Origin: Streptomyces eurocidicus
Lineage (GTDB): Bacteria > Actinomycetota > Actinomycetes > Streptomycetales > Streptomycetaceae
DNA length: 64,000 nucleotides
Reading direction: 5' to 3'
Assembly: GCF_002891295.1 (NCBI RefSeq)
Contig: NZ_LGUI01000005.1
Span: forward strand, 310,001-374,000
The first letter of the stretch is position 1; each line of letters begins with the position of its first letter. The position numbers and the translations under genes are program-made. The notes beneath the pieces are model-generated. The model worked only from the letters and a program-made list of their open reading frames with translations. It was not told where the DNA came from and searched no databases. Positions 18,123 through 24,469 of this stretch are shown here, one piece after another.

Positions 18123-18769
18123 GTTTCCCTCCGTGCCTCGGCGCGCAGGACGAACCCCCGGGCCGCGAGCCGTTCCTCGAACCCCTCCCGGAACCCGGGG
18201 GCCGGGGGCACCCCCGCCCAGGACAGCGATCCGTCGGCCTCCACGGACAGTTCGACGCCCGCGCTGACGTCGGGCTCGGACGCCAGGTGCGGGTAGCGGT
18301 CGGTGAGCGCGATGACGCGCTGGTTGGACGAGCCGCGCCAGCGCAGGCCGTGCCGCCGGGAGGCCACGTACGGGCCGTCGACGAGCAGGTCGAGGCGGCG
18401 CAGCAGGGCGCGCCGGTCCGGGCCGCCCCGGCGCAGGGCCTCGTACCGGAGACCGGAGTAGGCCATCGCGCTGAATCCGGGGCGTCGCGACCGTACTTCG
18501 TCGAGCAGTGCCGCCAGCCCGGCCGCCTGGCTGAAGGGCTCGCCACCGGACAGGGTGACGCCCTCGACACCGGGCACCCCGCAGAGCCAGTCGGCGAGCT
18601 CGGTGACGCTGTGGGCGGTGCCGCCGTCGAAGGGCAGCGTCTCCGCCGCCACACAGCCACGGCAGCGCAGCGGGCAGCCCTGCACCCAGATCACGGCCCG
18701 GGTCCCGGGCCCGAGGACGGTGCAGTGGTCGAGCGTGCGCGCCACCGAGAGCCGGGTCATCTCCGCCAT
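18119..18769 (-). CDS. Small radical-SAM / 4Fe-4S single-cluster protein
   Basis: 216 residues from the ATG at 18769 (GGGAG 6 nt upstream); a second ATG at 18760 would form ATGA with the kinase stop. The motif CPLRCRGC (about 31-38) is the C-x3-C-x2-C cluster of radical-SAM activases, and TLSGGEPF matches the SAM-binding GGE region. The family resembles PflA/NrdG activating enzymes, but no glycyl-radical enzyme is present nearby. Within this operon it may modify a partner protein or a small molecule; this is inference. It is coupled at both ends to neighbours. Confidence 0.85.
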   Translation of the reverse strand: MAEMTRLSVARTLDHCTVLGPGTRAVIWVQGCPLRCRGCVAAETLPFDGGTAHSVTELADWLCGVPGVEGVTLSGGEPFSQAAGLAALLDEVRSRRPGFSAMAYSGLRYEALRRGGPDRRALLRRLDLLVDGPYVASRRHGLRWRGSSNQRVIALTDRYPHLASEPDVSAGVELSVEADGSLSWAGVPPAPGFREGFEERLAARGFVLRAEARRET

Positions 18770-19881
18770 ACGGTGCTCCCCTCCGTACCGGTCATGTCCT
18801 GCGCGTTCTGTGCGCCCGGTGCCGCGCCGCCGCCCCTCCGTGGGCCCTGGTCCGGAGCCGGACGGTCGTCCGTGCCGCGTTCGGCCAGGTCGCACCAGGG
18901 GCACCAGGGCCGTTCGGCGGTGTGCACGTGCAGCGGATTCCGCCGGCAGGTCCTCAGCCGGGCCGGGTCCGCCTCCGCGGCCAGCGCCTCGACCCAGGTC
19001 GAAGCGGGGGGCCGCACCCCGCCGAAAGCCGCCCGGAAGAGGGCGGTGAGCCGGCGGGGGAGCAGGTCGGCGGGCGGGGCCGAACGGGGCAGGACCACCG
19101 AGGCCCGGTCGAGGAGCCGGCAGCGGCCGTGCAGGACGTTGTCGTCGTACGACAGATAGTCACCGGAGACGGGATGCCCGGCGAACGGGTGGAGCCCGCA
19201 CATCAGCAACTCGTGGACCAGGACGGCGAGGACGAACACGTCGGACGCCCGGTCCGGCGCCGTGCCGGCCGGCGCGCCGATCCGTTCGGGTGCCGTGTGG
19301 CCCGGGCTGCCCATGCGCCCGGGGAACACCTCGTCACCGACGGCGAACTGCCAGGAGTCCACGTCCGCGATGCCGACCCCGCCGTGCGCGTCGACCCAGA
19401 GGTTGTCCGGCTTCAGATCGCCCACCACATAGCCCTCGGCGTGCAGGTCGGCCAGGAGCCGGGCGAGCGAGAGGGCGGCGGCGAGTGCGGTGGCCCAGGT
19501 CGCGTGGGGGAGGAACGCCGCGCGGGACCGGGGGGTCAGCAGATGCGCGAACGGCCGGTGGGCGTGGCGCATGTCGGTCATCACATAGCCGTCCACACCG
19601 CCGGCGCCCGGGCCGCCGGCCCGGACCCCGGCCAGCGGCCAGGCGACCCGCGTGGGCGTCCCGGCCAGCAGCCGGACGGCACGCGGCTCGCGGCGCTGCC
19701 GCACCAGCCGGGCGATACGGCGCCGGTAGGCGGCCGGGTCGAGCGGGTCGGGGACCAGCTTGGCCACCAGGGGGCGCGCGTCGTCCACGGCGTAGACGAC
19801 CCCTTCCGAGCCGCTGCCGATCCGCTCGGTGAGCCGCCATGCGCGTCCGCTGCCGGACACCACCGTGAGGGTCATCGTCAC
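18757..19881 (-). CDS. TerY-P-type Ser/Thr protein kinase with C-terminal Cys motif
   Basis: 374 residues; the GTG start overlaps the phosphatase stop (GTGA). Kinase landmarks: glycine loop GSGSEGVVY (about 22-30), catalytic Lys in VAKLV (about 41), catalytic loop VGDLKPDN (about 156-163, HRD changed to VGD), and DVD in place of DFG (about 173). The APE region is TAPER. After the kinase domain comes a cluster (CRRNP...CPWCDL, about 318-345) resembling the zinc ribbon seen on kinases of the TerY-P triad. Phosphatase and vWA genes lie immediately upstream in that order, completing the triad. It probably phosphorylates operon partners in opposition to the PP2C. Confidence 0.88.
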   Translation of the reverse strand: MTMTLTVVSGSGRAWRLTERIGSGSEGVVYAVDDARPLVAKLVPDPLDPAAYRRRIARLVRQRREPRAVRLLAGTPTRVAWPLAGVRAGGPGAGGVDGYVMTDMRHAHRPFAHLLTPRSRAAFLPHATWATALAAALSLARLLADLHAEGYVVGDLKPDNLWVDAHGGVGIADVDSWQFAVGDEVFPGRMGSPGHTAPERIGAPAGTAPDRASDVFVLAVLVHELLMCGLHPFAGHPVSGDYLSYDDNVLHGRCRLLDRASVVLPRSAPPADLLPRRLTALFRAAFGGVRPPASTWVEALAAEADPARLRTCRRNPLHVHTAERPWCPWCDLAERGTDDRPAPDQGPRRGGGAAPGAQNAQDMTGTEGSTVWRR

Positions 19882-20681
19882 CTGCCGTCCGTCAGGGCGC
19901 AGAGCACGGTCAGGTCGTCGCCGGTCCGTGCCGCGTCGGGGCCGGAGAGCAGGGCGCGCAAGGGGGCGGCGTCACCGCCGTTGCCGCGGAGCGTCGCGGC
20001 GAGCCCGCAGAAGAACCGCTCCGCGGGCAGCGGCCCCGCCTCGGGCGGGAGGCCGTGGACGGAGGGGTGGTCGAGGGTGAGGGACGCGCAGCCGTCGGTG
20101 GCGAGGACGACCCCGCTGAGCTGCGGCTCCCACAGCGCGAACGACCGTAATCGCAGAGCGGCCCCGGGCGAGGTGAGGAAGACCGTCTCCGGAGCGCCGG
20201 GAGGGGGCGGCGGAAGGACCAGATGGCACCGCTCGGCGGCCCGCCCGTCCGCCCCGGTGCCCCCGGTCCCGTGGGTCAGCACCGTCCCGAAGCAGTCGCC
20301 GACGGAGAGGAACGCCACCCAGGGCGGCCGTACCACCGCCGCGGCCAGTGTGGCGGCCAGCGCGCCCGCGTCCACCGGCGCCGCCAGCACGCCCTCCACG
20401 GCCCGCAGGCAGTCCCCGGCCACCCGGGCGCCGGCCGCCGCGATCCACCCCGTCCACGTCTCCGGAGCGTCCGCCGCCTCCGGGATGTCCTCGGACAGGA
20501 CCCGGCAGGCGGCGTCCACCGCGATGTGCGCGCCGAGCGCGCTGCGCTCCCGGCCCCCGGCGCCGTCCGCGACGGCGAGGACGGCGGCCGGACCCAGGTC
20601 GACCGCCTTGAAGGCGTCCTGGCACCCCTGTCCGCGGGCCAGGTGCGCGGTGCCCTGGACGGCGGCCCCCGCCACGATCAC
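19878..20681 (-). CDS. PP2C-type protein phosphatase
   Basis: 267 residues from a GTG at 20681 that overlaps the vWA stop (GTGA). PPM/PP2C metal-binding motifs are present: QDAF near residue 22, VADGAGG (about 38-44), GDCFG (about 138), ATDGC (about 200) and TGDDLTVL near the end. This supports an active, metal-dependent Ser/Thr phosphatase. Together with the next gene (kinase) and the preceding gene (vWA) it forms a TerY-P-like phosphorylation triad. Longer upstream reading frame is shadow of the vWA gene. Confidence 0.9.
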   Translation of the reverse strand: MIVAGAAVQGTAHLARGQGCQDAFKAVDLGPAAVLAVADGAGGRERSALGAHIAVDAACRVLSEDIPEAADAPETWTGWIAAAGARVAGDCLRAVEGVLAAPVDAGALAATLAAAVVRPPWVAFLSVGDCFGTVLTHGTGGTGADGRAAERCHLVLPPPPPGAPETVFLTSPGAALRLRSFALWEPQLSGVVLATDGCASLTLDHPSVHGLPPEAGPLPAERFFCGLAATLRGNGGDAAPLRALLSGPDAARTGDDLTVLCALTDGR

Positions 20682-21448
20682 CGGAACCTCTCCTCGAGCA
20701 GTCGCATGCGTCGCTCGTGCTCCGCGCGGTCGGCCACCTGCCGGTGGATCTCGTCGGCGGCCTGCCCCGCCCCGACCCGGTCCGAGCTCTGGAACAGCAC
20801 ATCGAGGATCCGCCCGAAGTCCAGGCCCTCCAGCATCAGCGCGCCCTTGGGCGTCAGGACCCGCAGCAGCTCCAGGTCCGCGCCGCGCACACCGATCGCC
20901 TGGAGCACGCATTCGCCCCGCTCCTCGCCGCGGCGCACCTTCTCCGCCGTGCCGGCCAGGGCGGCGGGGTCCATCGCCGCCCCGTCCGCGTCGCTCGGCG
21001 CGCCGTCCGTCAGCACCCACAGGAACGGCCTGCGCACCTGGACCCGCCGGTCCTGCAAGGCCCGGTGGCGCGCCCGTGCCAGGTCGAGCGCCGTCTCGAC
21101 GGCCTCCGTCATCCGGGTGAGCCCGGACGCCTCCAGCCGGGGCGGGCGCATCCGGTCCACCGGCACGAAGAGCCGGTCCGGGTCGGCCTCCTCGACCGGC
21201 ACCAGCCGGTCCCGGTCCGAGTCGAAGGCCCGCACCCGCGAATCGAAGGTGATCAGGCACACCTCCACCCGCGCGCGCAGCCTCGGCTCCGCCCGTACCC
21301 CGTCGAACCAGCGGGCCAGCGCGTCGCTGAGCTCGTCGATCCGGGGGTGCCCGGCCGGGCGGCCCATGGAGGCCGAGGTGTCGAGGAGCAGGACGACGGG
21401 CTGCCGCTCGTCGTAGCCCCGCGCCAGTCCGAAGTCGTACTCACTCAT
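20678..21448 (-). CDS. TerY-like vWA domain protein
   Basis: 256 residues starting MSEYDFGLARG; the ATG overlaps the preceding small gene by 8 bp. The metal-ion-dependent adhesion site is intact: DTSASMG (about 23-29), a Thr in SGLTRM (about 103) and TDGAPSD (about 145). This compact intracellular vWA resembles TerY, which forms part of tellurite/stress and conflict-system complexes. It heads the vWA-PP2C-kinase triad and is likely a metal-dependent protein-protein interaction hub that presents clients to the enzymes encoded downstream. Confidence 0.88.
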   Translation of the reverse strand: MSEYDFGLARGYDERQPVVLLLDTSASMGRPAGHPRIDELSDALARWFDGVRAEPRLRARVEVCLITFDSRVRAFDSDRDRLVPVEEADPDRLFVPVDRMRPPRLEASGLTRMTEAVETALDLARARHRALQDRRVQVRRPFLWVLTDGAPSDADGAAMDPAALAGTAEKVRRGEERGECVLQAIGVRGADLELLRVLTPKGALMLEGLDFGRILDVLFQSSDRVGAGQAADEIHRQVADRAEHERRMRLLEERFR

Positions 21449-21671
21449 CCCCGGCCGCCCCGCTCCCGTCCGCCCGCTCCGCTTCGTACGCGAGGAGGCG
21501 GTGCCGCGCGGCGTCGTAGCGCACGACGACCTCCGTGCCCGGCGCCATCCCCGGGGAGTCCGGGAGTACGCGCAACAGCACGCCCTCGACCAGGACGTAC
21601 GCGTCGGGCGCGGGCCAGGTGATGATCCGTCCCGGTGCCCCATGACCCCACTTTTCCATCCCGCCACTCAT
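21441..21671 (-). CDS. Small protein upstream of vWA gene
   Basis: 76 residues, ATG at 21671 (alternative ATG at 21659). No family recognised. The pattern of short strands (RIITWPAPDAYVLVEGVLLRVL) with a PDSPGMAPGTEVVVRYD turn suggests a small beta-barrel of SH3-like type. It ends 8 bp inside the vWA gene, implying translational coupling. It is the first gene after a 138-bp gap with a terminator-like hairpin, so it probably opens the second transcription unit of the locus. Confidence 0.7.
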   Translation of the reverse strand: MSGGMEKWGHGAPGRIITWPAPDAYVLVEGVLLRVLPDSPGMAPGTEVVVRYDAARHRLLAYEAERADGSGAAGDE

Positions 21672-21757
21672 TCGCCCACGCCAGGTGACTCGGCCTCAAC
21701 CGGTCGCGTGACAGCAGAGATTACCCACACGAAGATCCCCCCGTACCCCGAAACGCG

Positions 21758-21793
21758 ACGCCCCGGCGCTCCCCCGTACGCACCGGGGCGTCC
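21758..21793 (-). terminator. Terminator-like hairpin after macro-domain gene
   Basis: Arms GACGCCCCGG and CCGGGGCGTC (10 bp) with a 16-nt loop lie 17 bp past the macro-domain gene stop on the minus strand. The remaining 21672-21757 is room for a promoter of the vWA-to-GTPase unit; no clear -35/-10 was seen. Confidence 0.55.
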
Positions 21794-21809
21794 CTGCCAT
21801 TCCACCGGG

Positions 21810-22922
21810 TCAGCCGGTCGGCCTCCGGGCGTGCGCCGGGCGGATTCCGGCCGGGATGCGCTCCACCAGCGCCGCCGCCTCGGGCGTGCGCACCACGAAG
21901 TGGACGTCCCAGCGCGCCCCGCGCGCCAGCTCGGCTTCCACCGCCGCCCATACGGCGCCCAGGCTGACCTCGTAATCCAGTCCGCCGCGGCCCGAGCCGA
22001 GCAGGGGGAAGCACACCGAACGCAGCGGTGGTACGTGGTGGTTCCGCTCCTCGGCCAGTACCGCCAGCGTCCGGGACACCGCCCGGGTGACGTCGGCCGG
22101 CAGTACGTCGTAGTCGTTGGTGCCTGCCCGGGGTACCGCGATCGCCACGTGGTAGATCCGCCGGACGCCCTGCGCGGCCAGGGCCCCCGCCGTGGTGGCC
22201 GCCACCGTGCCGGGCCGCACCGCCCGCCCCGAAGTGCCGTGCCGCTCGGCCCACTCGCGCAACTCCGCCGGCAGCGGGTCCGCCAGCACCTCACCGGTGA
22301 CCCCGTGCACGGACGCCGCCCGCCGCAGCGACGCGGCGATGGAGGACTTGTAAGCCTCGGGCAGCGCGAAGTGGACGTTGGACGGGGAGACGACCACGTC
22401 CACGTCGCGCAGCAGGTCCACGGGGTGCACGTGCACGGTGAGCCGGACGGTCCGGCCGCCGGCCCGGACCTCCACGGTCCGATGGGTCCCCACGCCGTCC
22501 CCGTCCGCCACGGCCGCGCCCGGGTCCGGCCCGGCCGCCTCCGCCGTCAGCCGCACGATGTGCTCGGCGACCTGGCCGAGGACCATCACCTCCTGGTCCT
22601 TGCGGAACCGCTCGACGCTCACTCCGTAGACCGAGGCCGCCCTGGCCCGGCGGGAGGACGCCGGCCAGTCCCGGGTCCCCTGGGCCAGCCCCAGGGTGTA
22701 CTCGGCGGCGGTGCGCAGCGTCCCCGCGTCCAGGCGCGTCACCGCGCTCCGCAGCAACGCCTCCATGCGCGCACCCGGTGTCCGGGCGCCGGGCGGTGCG
22801 ACCGCCTCCGCCGCCGCCTCCAGCGCGGGCAGCGCACGCCCCCTCAGCCGGATCGGTCCCGCGCGCCTGACCTCCTTCAACTCGGCGAGGAGCAAGGCGT
22901 GATCGGAGAGAGACGGTGCCAT
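21810..22922 (-). CDS. Macro-domain (ADP-ribose-binding-like) protein with helical N-terminus
   Basis: 370 residues from ATG at 22922 (a GTG at 22937 is possible). Residues ~175-360 look like a macro domain: a hydrophobic strand ending in SPSN (VDVVVSPSNVHF), an alanine-rich helix, GTVAATTAG, a central YHVAIAVP strand and a FPLLGSGRGGL loop, the counterpart of the phosphate-binding GSG loop. The N-terminal ~130 residues are helical with a YGVSVERFRKDQE segment common in Actinobacteria. Macro domains bind or hydrolyse ADP-ribose conjugates. Lying directly after a RES NADase-type gene, it may bind or clear the products or act as their sensor. Its own hairpin downstream suggests a transcript boundary. 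Confidence 0.75.
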   Translation of the reverse strand: MAPSLSDHALLLAELKEVRRAGPIRLRGRALPALEAAAEAVAPPGARTPGARMEALLRSAVTRLDAGTLRTAAEYTLGLAQGTRDWPASSRRARAASVYGVSVERFRKDQEVMVLGQVAEHIVRLTAEAAGPDPGAAVADGDGVGTHRTVEVRAGGRTVRLTVHVHPVDLLRDVDVVVSPSNVHFALPEAYKSSIAASLRRAASVHGVTGEVLADPLPAELREWAERHGTSGRAVRPGTVAATTAGALAAQGVRRIYHVAIAVPRAGTNDYDVLPADVTRAVSRTLAVLAEERNHHVPPLRSVCFPLLGSGRGGLDYEVSLGAVWAAVEAELARGARWDVHFVVRTPEAAALVERIPAGIRPAHARRPTG

Positions 22923-22982
22923 GCGCCCACGATGCACTACCCTTCACAGGCGGACAAGCCTGGTACCGAACACCCGTGTCCG

Positions 22983-23669
22983 TCACCGTCTGACGGGCTT
23001 CGACACCTCCGCCCGCAGCGGGCCGAGCAGCCGGTCCAGCTCGTCCGTGCCCGCCGGGGAGCCGAGGTCCGCGATCCCCCGTTCCGGCAGCACCTCCAGG
23101 GCCCCGCAGTGGCAGTCCTCGAAGCGGTCGTGGAAGAGCACCATGGCGTGCCCGGGCCGGTTCCGGCGGGACTGCCAGACCAGCCCCATGGCCCCGGGTG
23201 CCTGCGCCCGGATCTCGCTCGTCCAGCGCCGTGCCATCGGATAGCTCCTCTCGTCGTCCAGCAGGTCGGCGGTCTGGTGGACGGCGGCCAGGTCCTTCTC
23301 CTCGATCAGCGAGACCAAGGTCAGCTCGCGCGTGGTGCGCAGCACGCTCAGGGCCCTGCCGTGGACGAGGGCGTAAGGGATCCGCCGCGTCCCGGTCCGC
23401 GGGAACGGCACCGAACGCAACACGCTCTCCGCGACGGCCGTCAGGGCGGTGTCGGCCACGTACAGGCTGCGGTAGGGGTCGAGCACGGTGCCCTCGAAGC
23501 GGCCGCCCCTGAGGTGGATGTCCGCGAGCGTCGGGTTGAACTGAACCGGTCTGTACGTGGACTTGTGCACCCGCCACAGCTCCGTGCCGGCCGGGATCAC
23601 CTCGAGGTTGGGCTCCAGTTGGTCCTCGATCATGGGGAAGAACCTGATCAGGGGCGGGAGGTTGCTCAT
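22983..23669 (-). CDS. RES-domain NAD+-degrading toxin-like protein
   Basis: 228 residues; the ATG at 23669 shares one base with the upstream stop (TGATG). RES-family landmarks: ELWRVHKS (Arg, about 33), the glycine-rich GGRFE (about 56), YRSLYVADTALTAVAESVL with the conserved Glu (about 80), then a C-terminal sheet. RES proteins of Xre-RES systems degrade NAD+ and arrest growth. The partner immediately upstream ends in a toxin-binding-like module, as expected for an antitoxin. This pair sits inside the conflict operon rather than as a stand-alone toxin-antitoxin unit, so the protein is a strong candidate effector of the whole system. Confidence 0.85.
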   Translation of the reverse strand: MSNLPPLIRFFPMIEDQLEPNLEVIPAGTELWRVHKSTYRPVQFNPTLADIHLRGGRFEGTVLDPYRSLYVADTALTAVAESVLRSVPFPRTGTRRIPYALVHGRALSVLRTTRELTLVSLIEEKDLAAVHQTADLLDDERSYPMARRWTSEIRAQAPGAMGLVWQSRRNRPGHAMVLFHDRFEDCHCGALEVLPERGIADLGSPAGTDELDRLLGPLRAEVSKPVRR

Positions 23670-24469
23670 CACTCCCCCTCCACGAGTGCGGTGACCGCGC
23701 AGACGAGCTCGTGGTCGGGCAGCCGCCCCAGGAGCGACGCGGGGGTCCCGCCCAGCCAGCTGTTGCCGCCGAGCCACCAGGACGCGGCGCCCCGGGGGTC
23801 GATGTCCGCCAGGAGCAGCCGGTTGACCTGAAGGACGACCGGGTGCGGTGTGCCACCGCCCGGCGGGAACTGGAACTCCGGGTAGCGGTCGCTGTTCGGC
23901 GGGTCCGGCAGCCTGATCAGTTCGGGTGGCGGCGCGCCGCCACAGCGCGCCGCCACCTCGGCCGCCGAGAGGGCCGGCTCCCGGAGCAGCGGGTCGGGCG
24001 CGCGGCCGTCGCGGAACGGCGTGGAGGGCGGCGCGGCGGGCATCAGTCCGGGCTCCGGGACGCTGCCGGGCATCAGCGCGGGCTCCGGGACCCCGGCCTG
24101 CATGAGGCCGGGTTCCGGGAGCCCGGTCGTCATCGGACCGGGGTGCGGGGCCGCGGCCGTCAGGAGGCCGACCAGCGCCAGCGCGTCCGTCACGGTCGTC
24201 GGCCCGGGGGGCGCGGTGGCCAGCCGTACCCCGTCCAAGGCGGCGCGCACCGGATGGTCGAACGGCAGCGGCCGCAATGCCAGCCTGACGCCCTGGAGCG
24301 CCCTGCGGACCGCCATGTCGCTGTCCGGCGGCGCTTCGGTGAGCGCGCTCAGCCGGGTGAGCAGCAGCGCGTGCTGTGCGTCGTCGAGCGCCGCGCGGAT
24401 GGACTCCCGGTGTTCGCCTATCAGGGCGAGCAGCGGCTCCGCGGACGGTCCGCGGCCCTCCTCGTTCAT
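23669..24469 (-). CDS. Antitoxin-like partner of RES protein (MbcA/Xre toxin-binding-type C-terminus)
   Basis: 266 residues; the ATG overlaps the CHAT gene stop (ATGA). The N-terminal ~100 residues are helical. A repeat linker with PEPGLM units (about 110-143) follows. The C-terminal ~50 residues (DPRGAASWWLGGNSWLGGTPASLLG plus a short helix, quoted here only in outline) match the pattern of the MbcA/ParS/Xre toxin-binding domain: a W, LGG-TP and a leucine helix. No obvious HTH precedes it, unlike classical Xre antitoxins, so autoregulation by this protein is unlikely. Function as RES neutraliser is inferred from position and the C-terminal motif. Confidence 0.7.
   Translation of the reverse strand: MNEEGRGPSAEPLLALIGEHRESIRAALDDAQHALLLTRLSALTEAPPDSDMAVRRALQGVRLALRPLPFDHPVRAALDGVRLATAPPGPTTVTDALALVGLLTAAAPHPGPMTTGLPEPGLMQAGVPEPALMPGSVPEPGLMPAAPPSTPFRDGRAPDPLLREPALSAAEVAARCGGAPPPELIRLPDPPNSDRYPEFQFPPGGGTPHPVVLQVNRLLLADIDPRGAASWWLGGNSWLGGTPASLLGRLPDHELVCAVTALVEGE
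24041..24140 (-). repeat. 30-bp in-frame tandem repeat (PEPGLM decapeptide)
   Basis: Just over three copies of a 30-bp unit with exact 30-bp register (starts at 24041, 24071, 24101 and partly 24131) encode ten-residue repeats of the type P-G-S-V-P-E-P-G-L-M in the linker of the antitoxin-like protein. Copy number is likely variable among strains. Confidence 0.85.
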
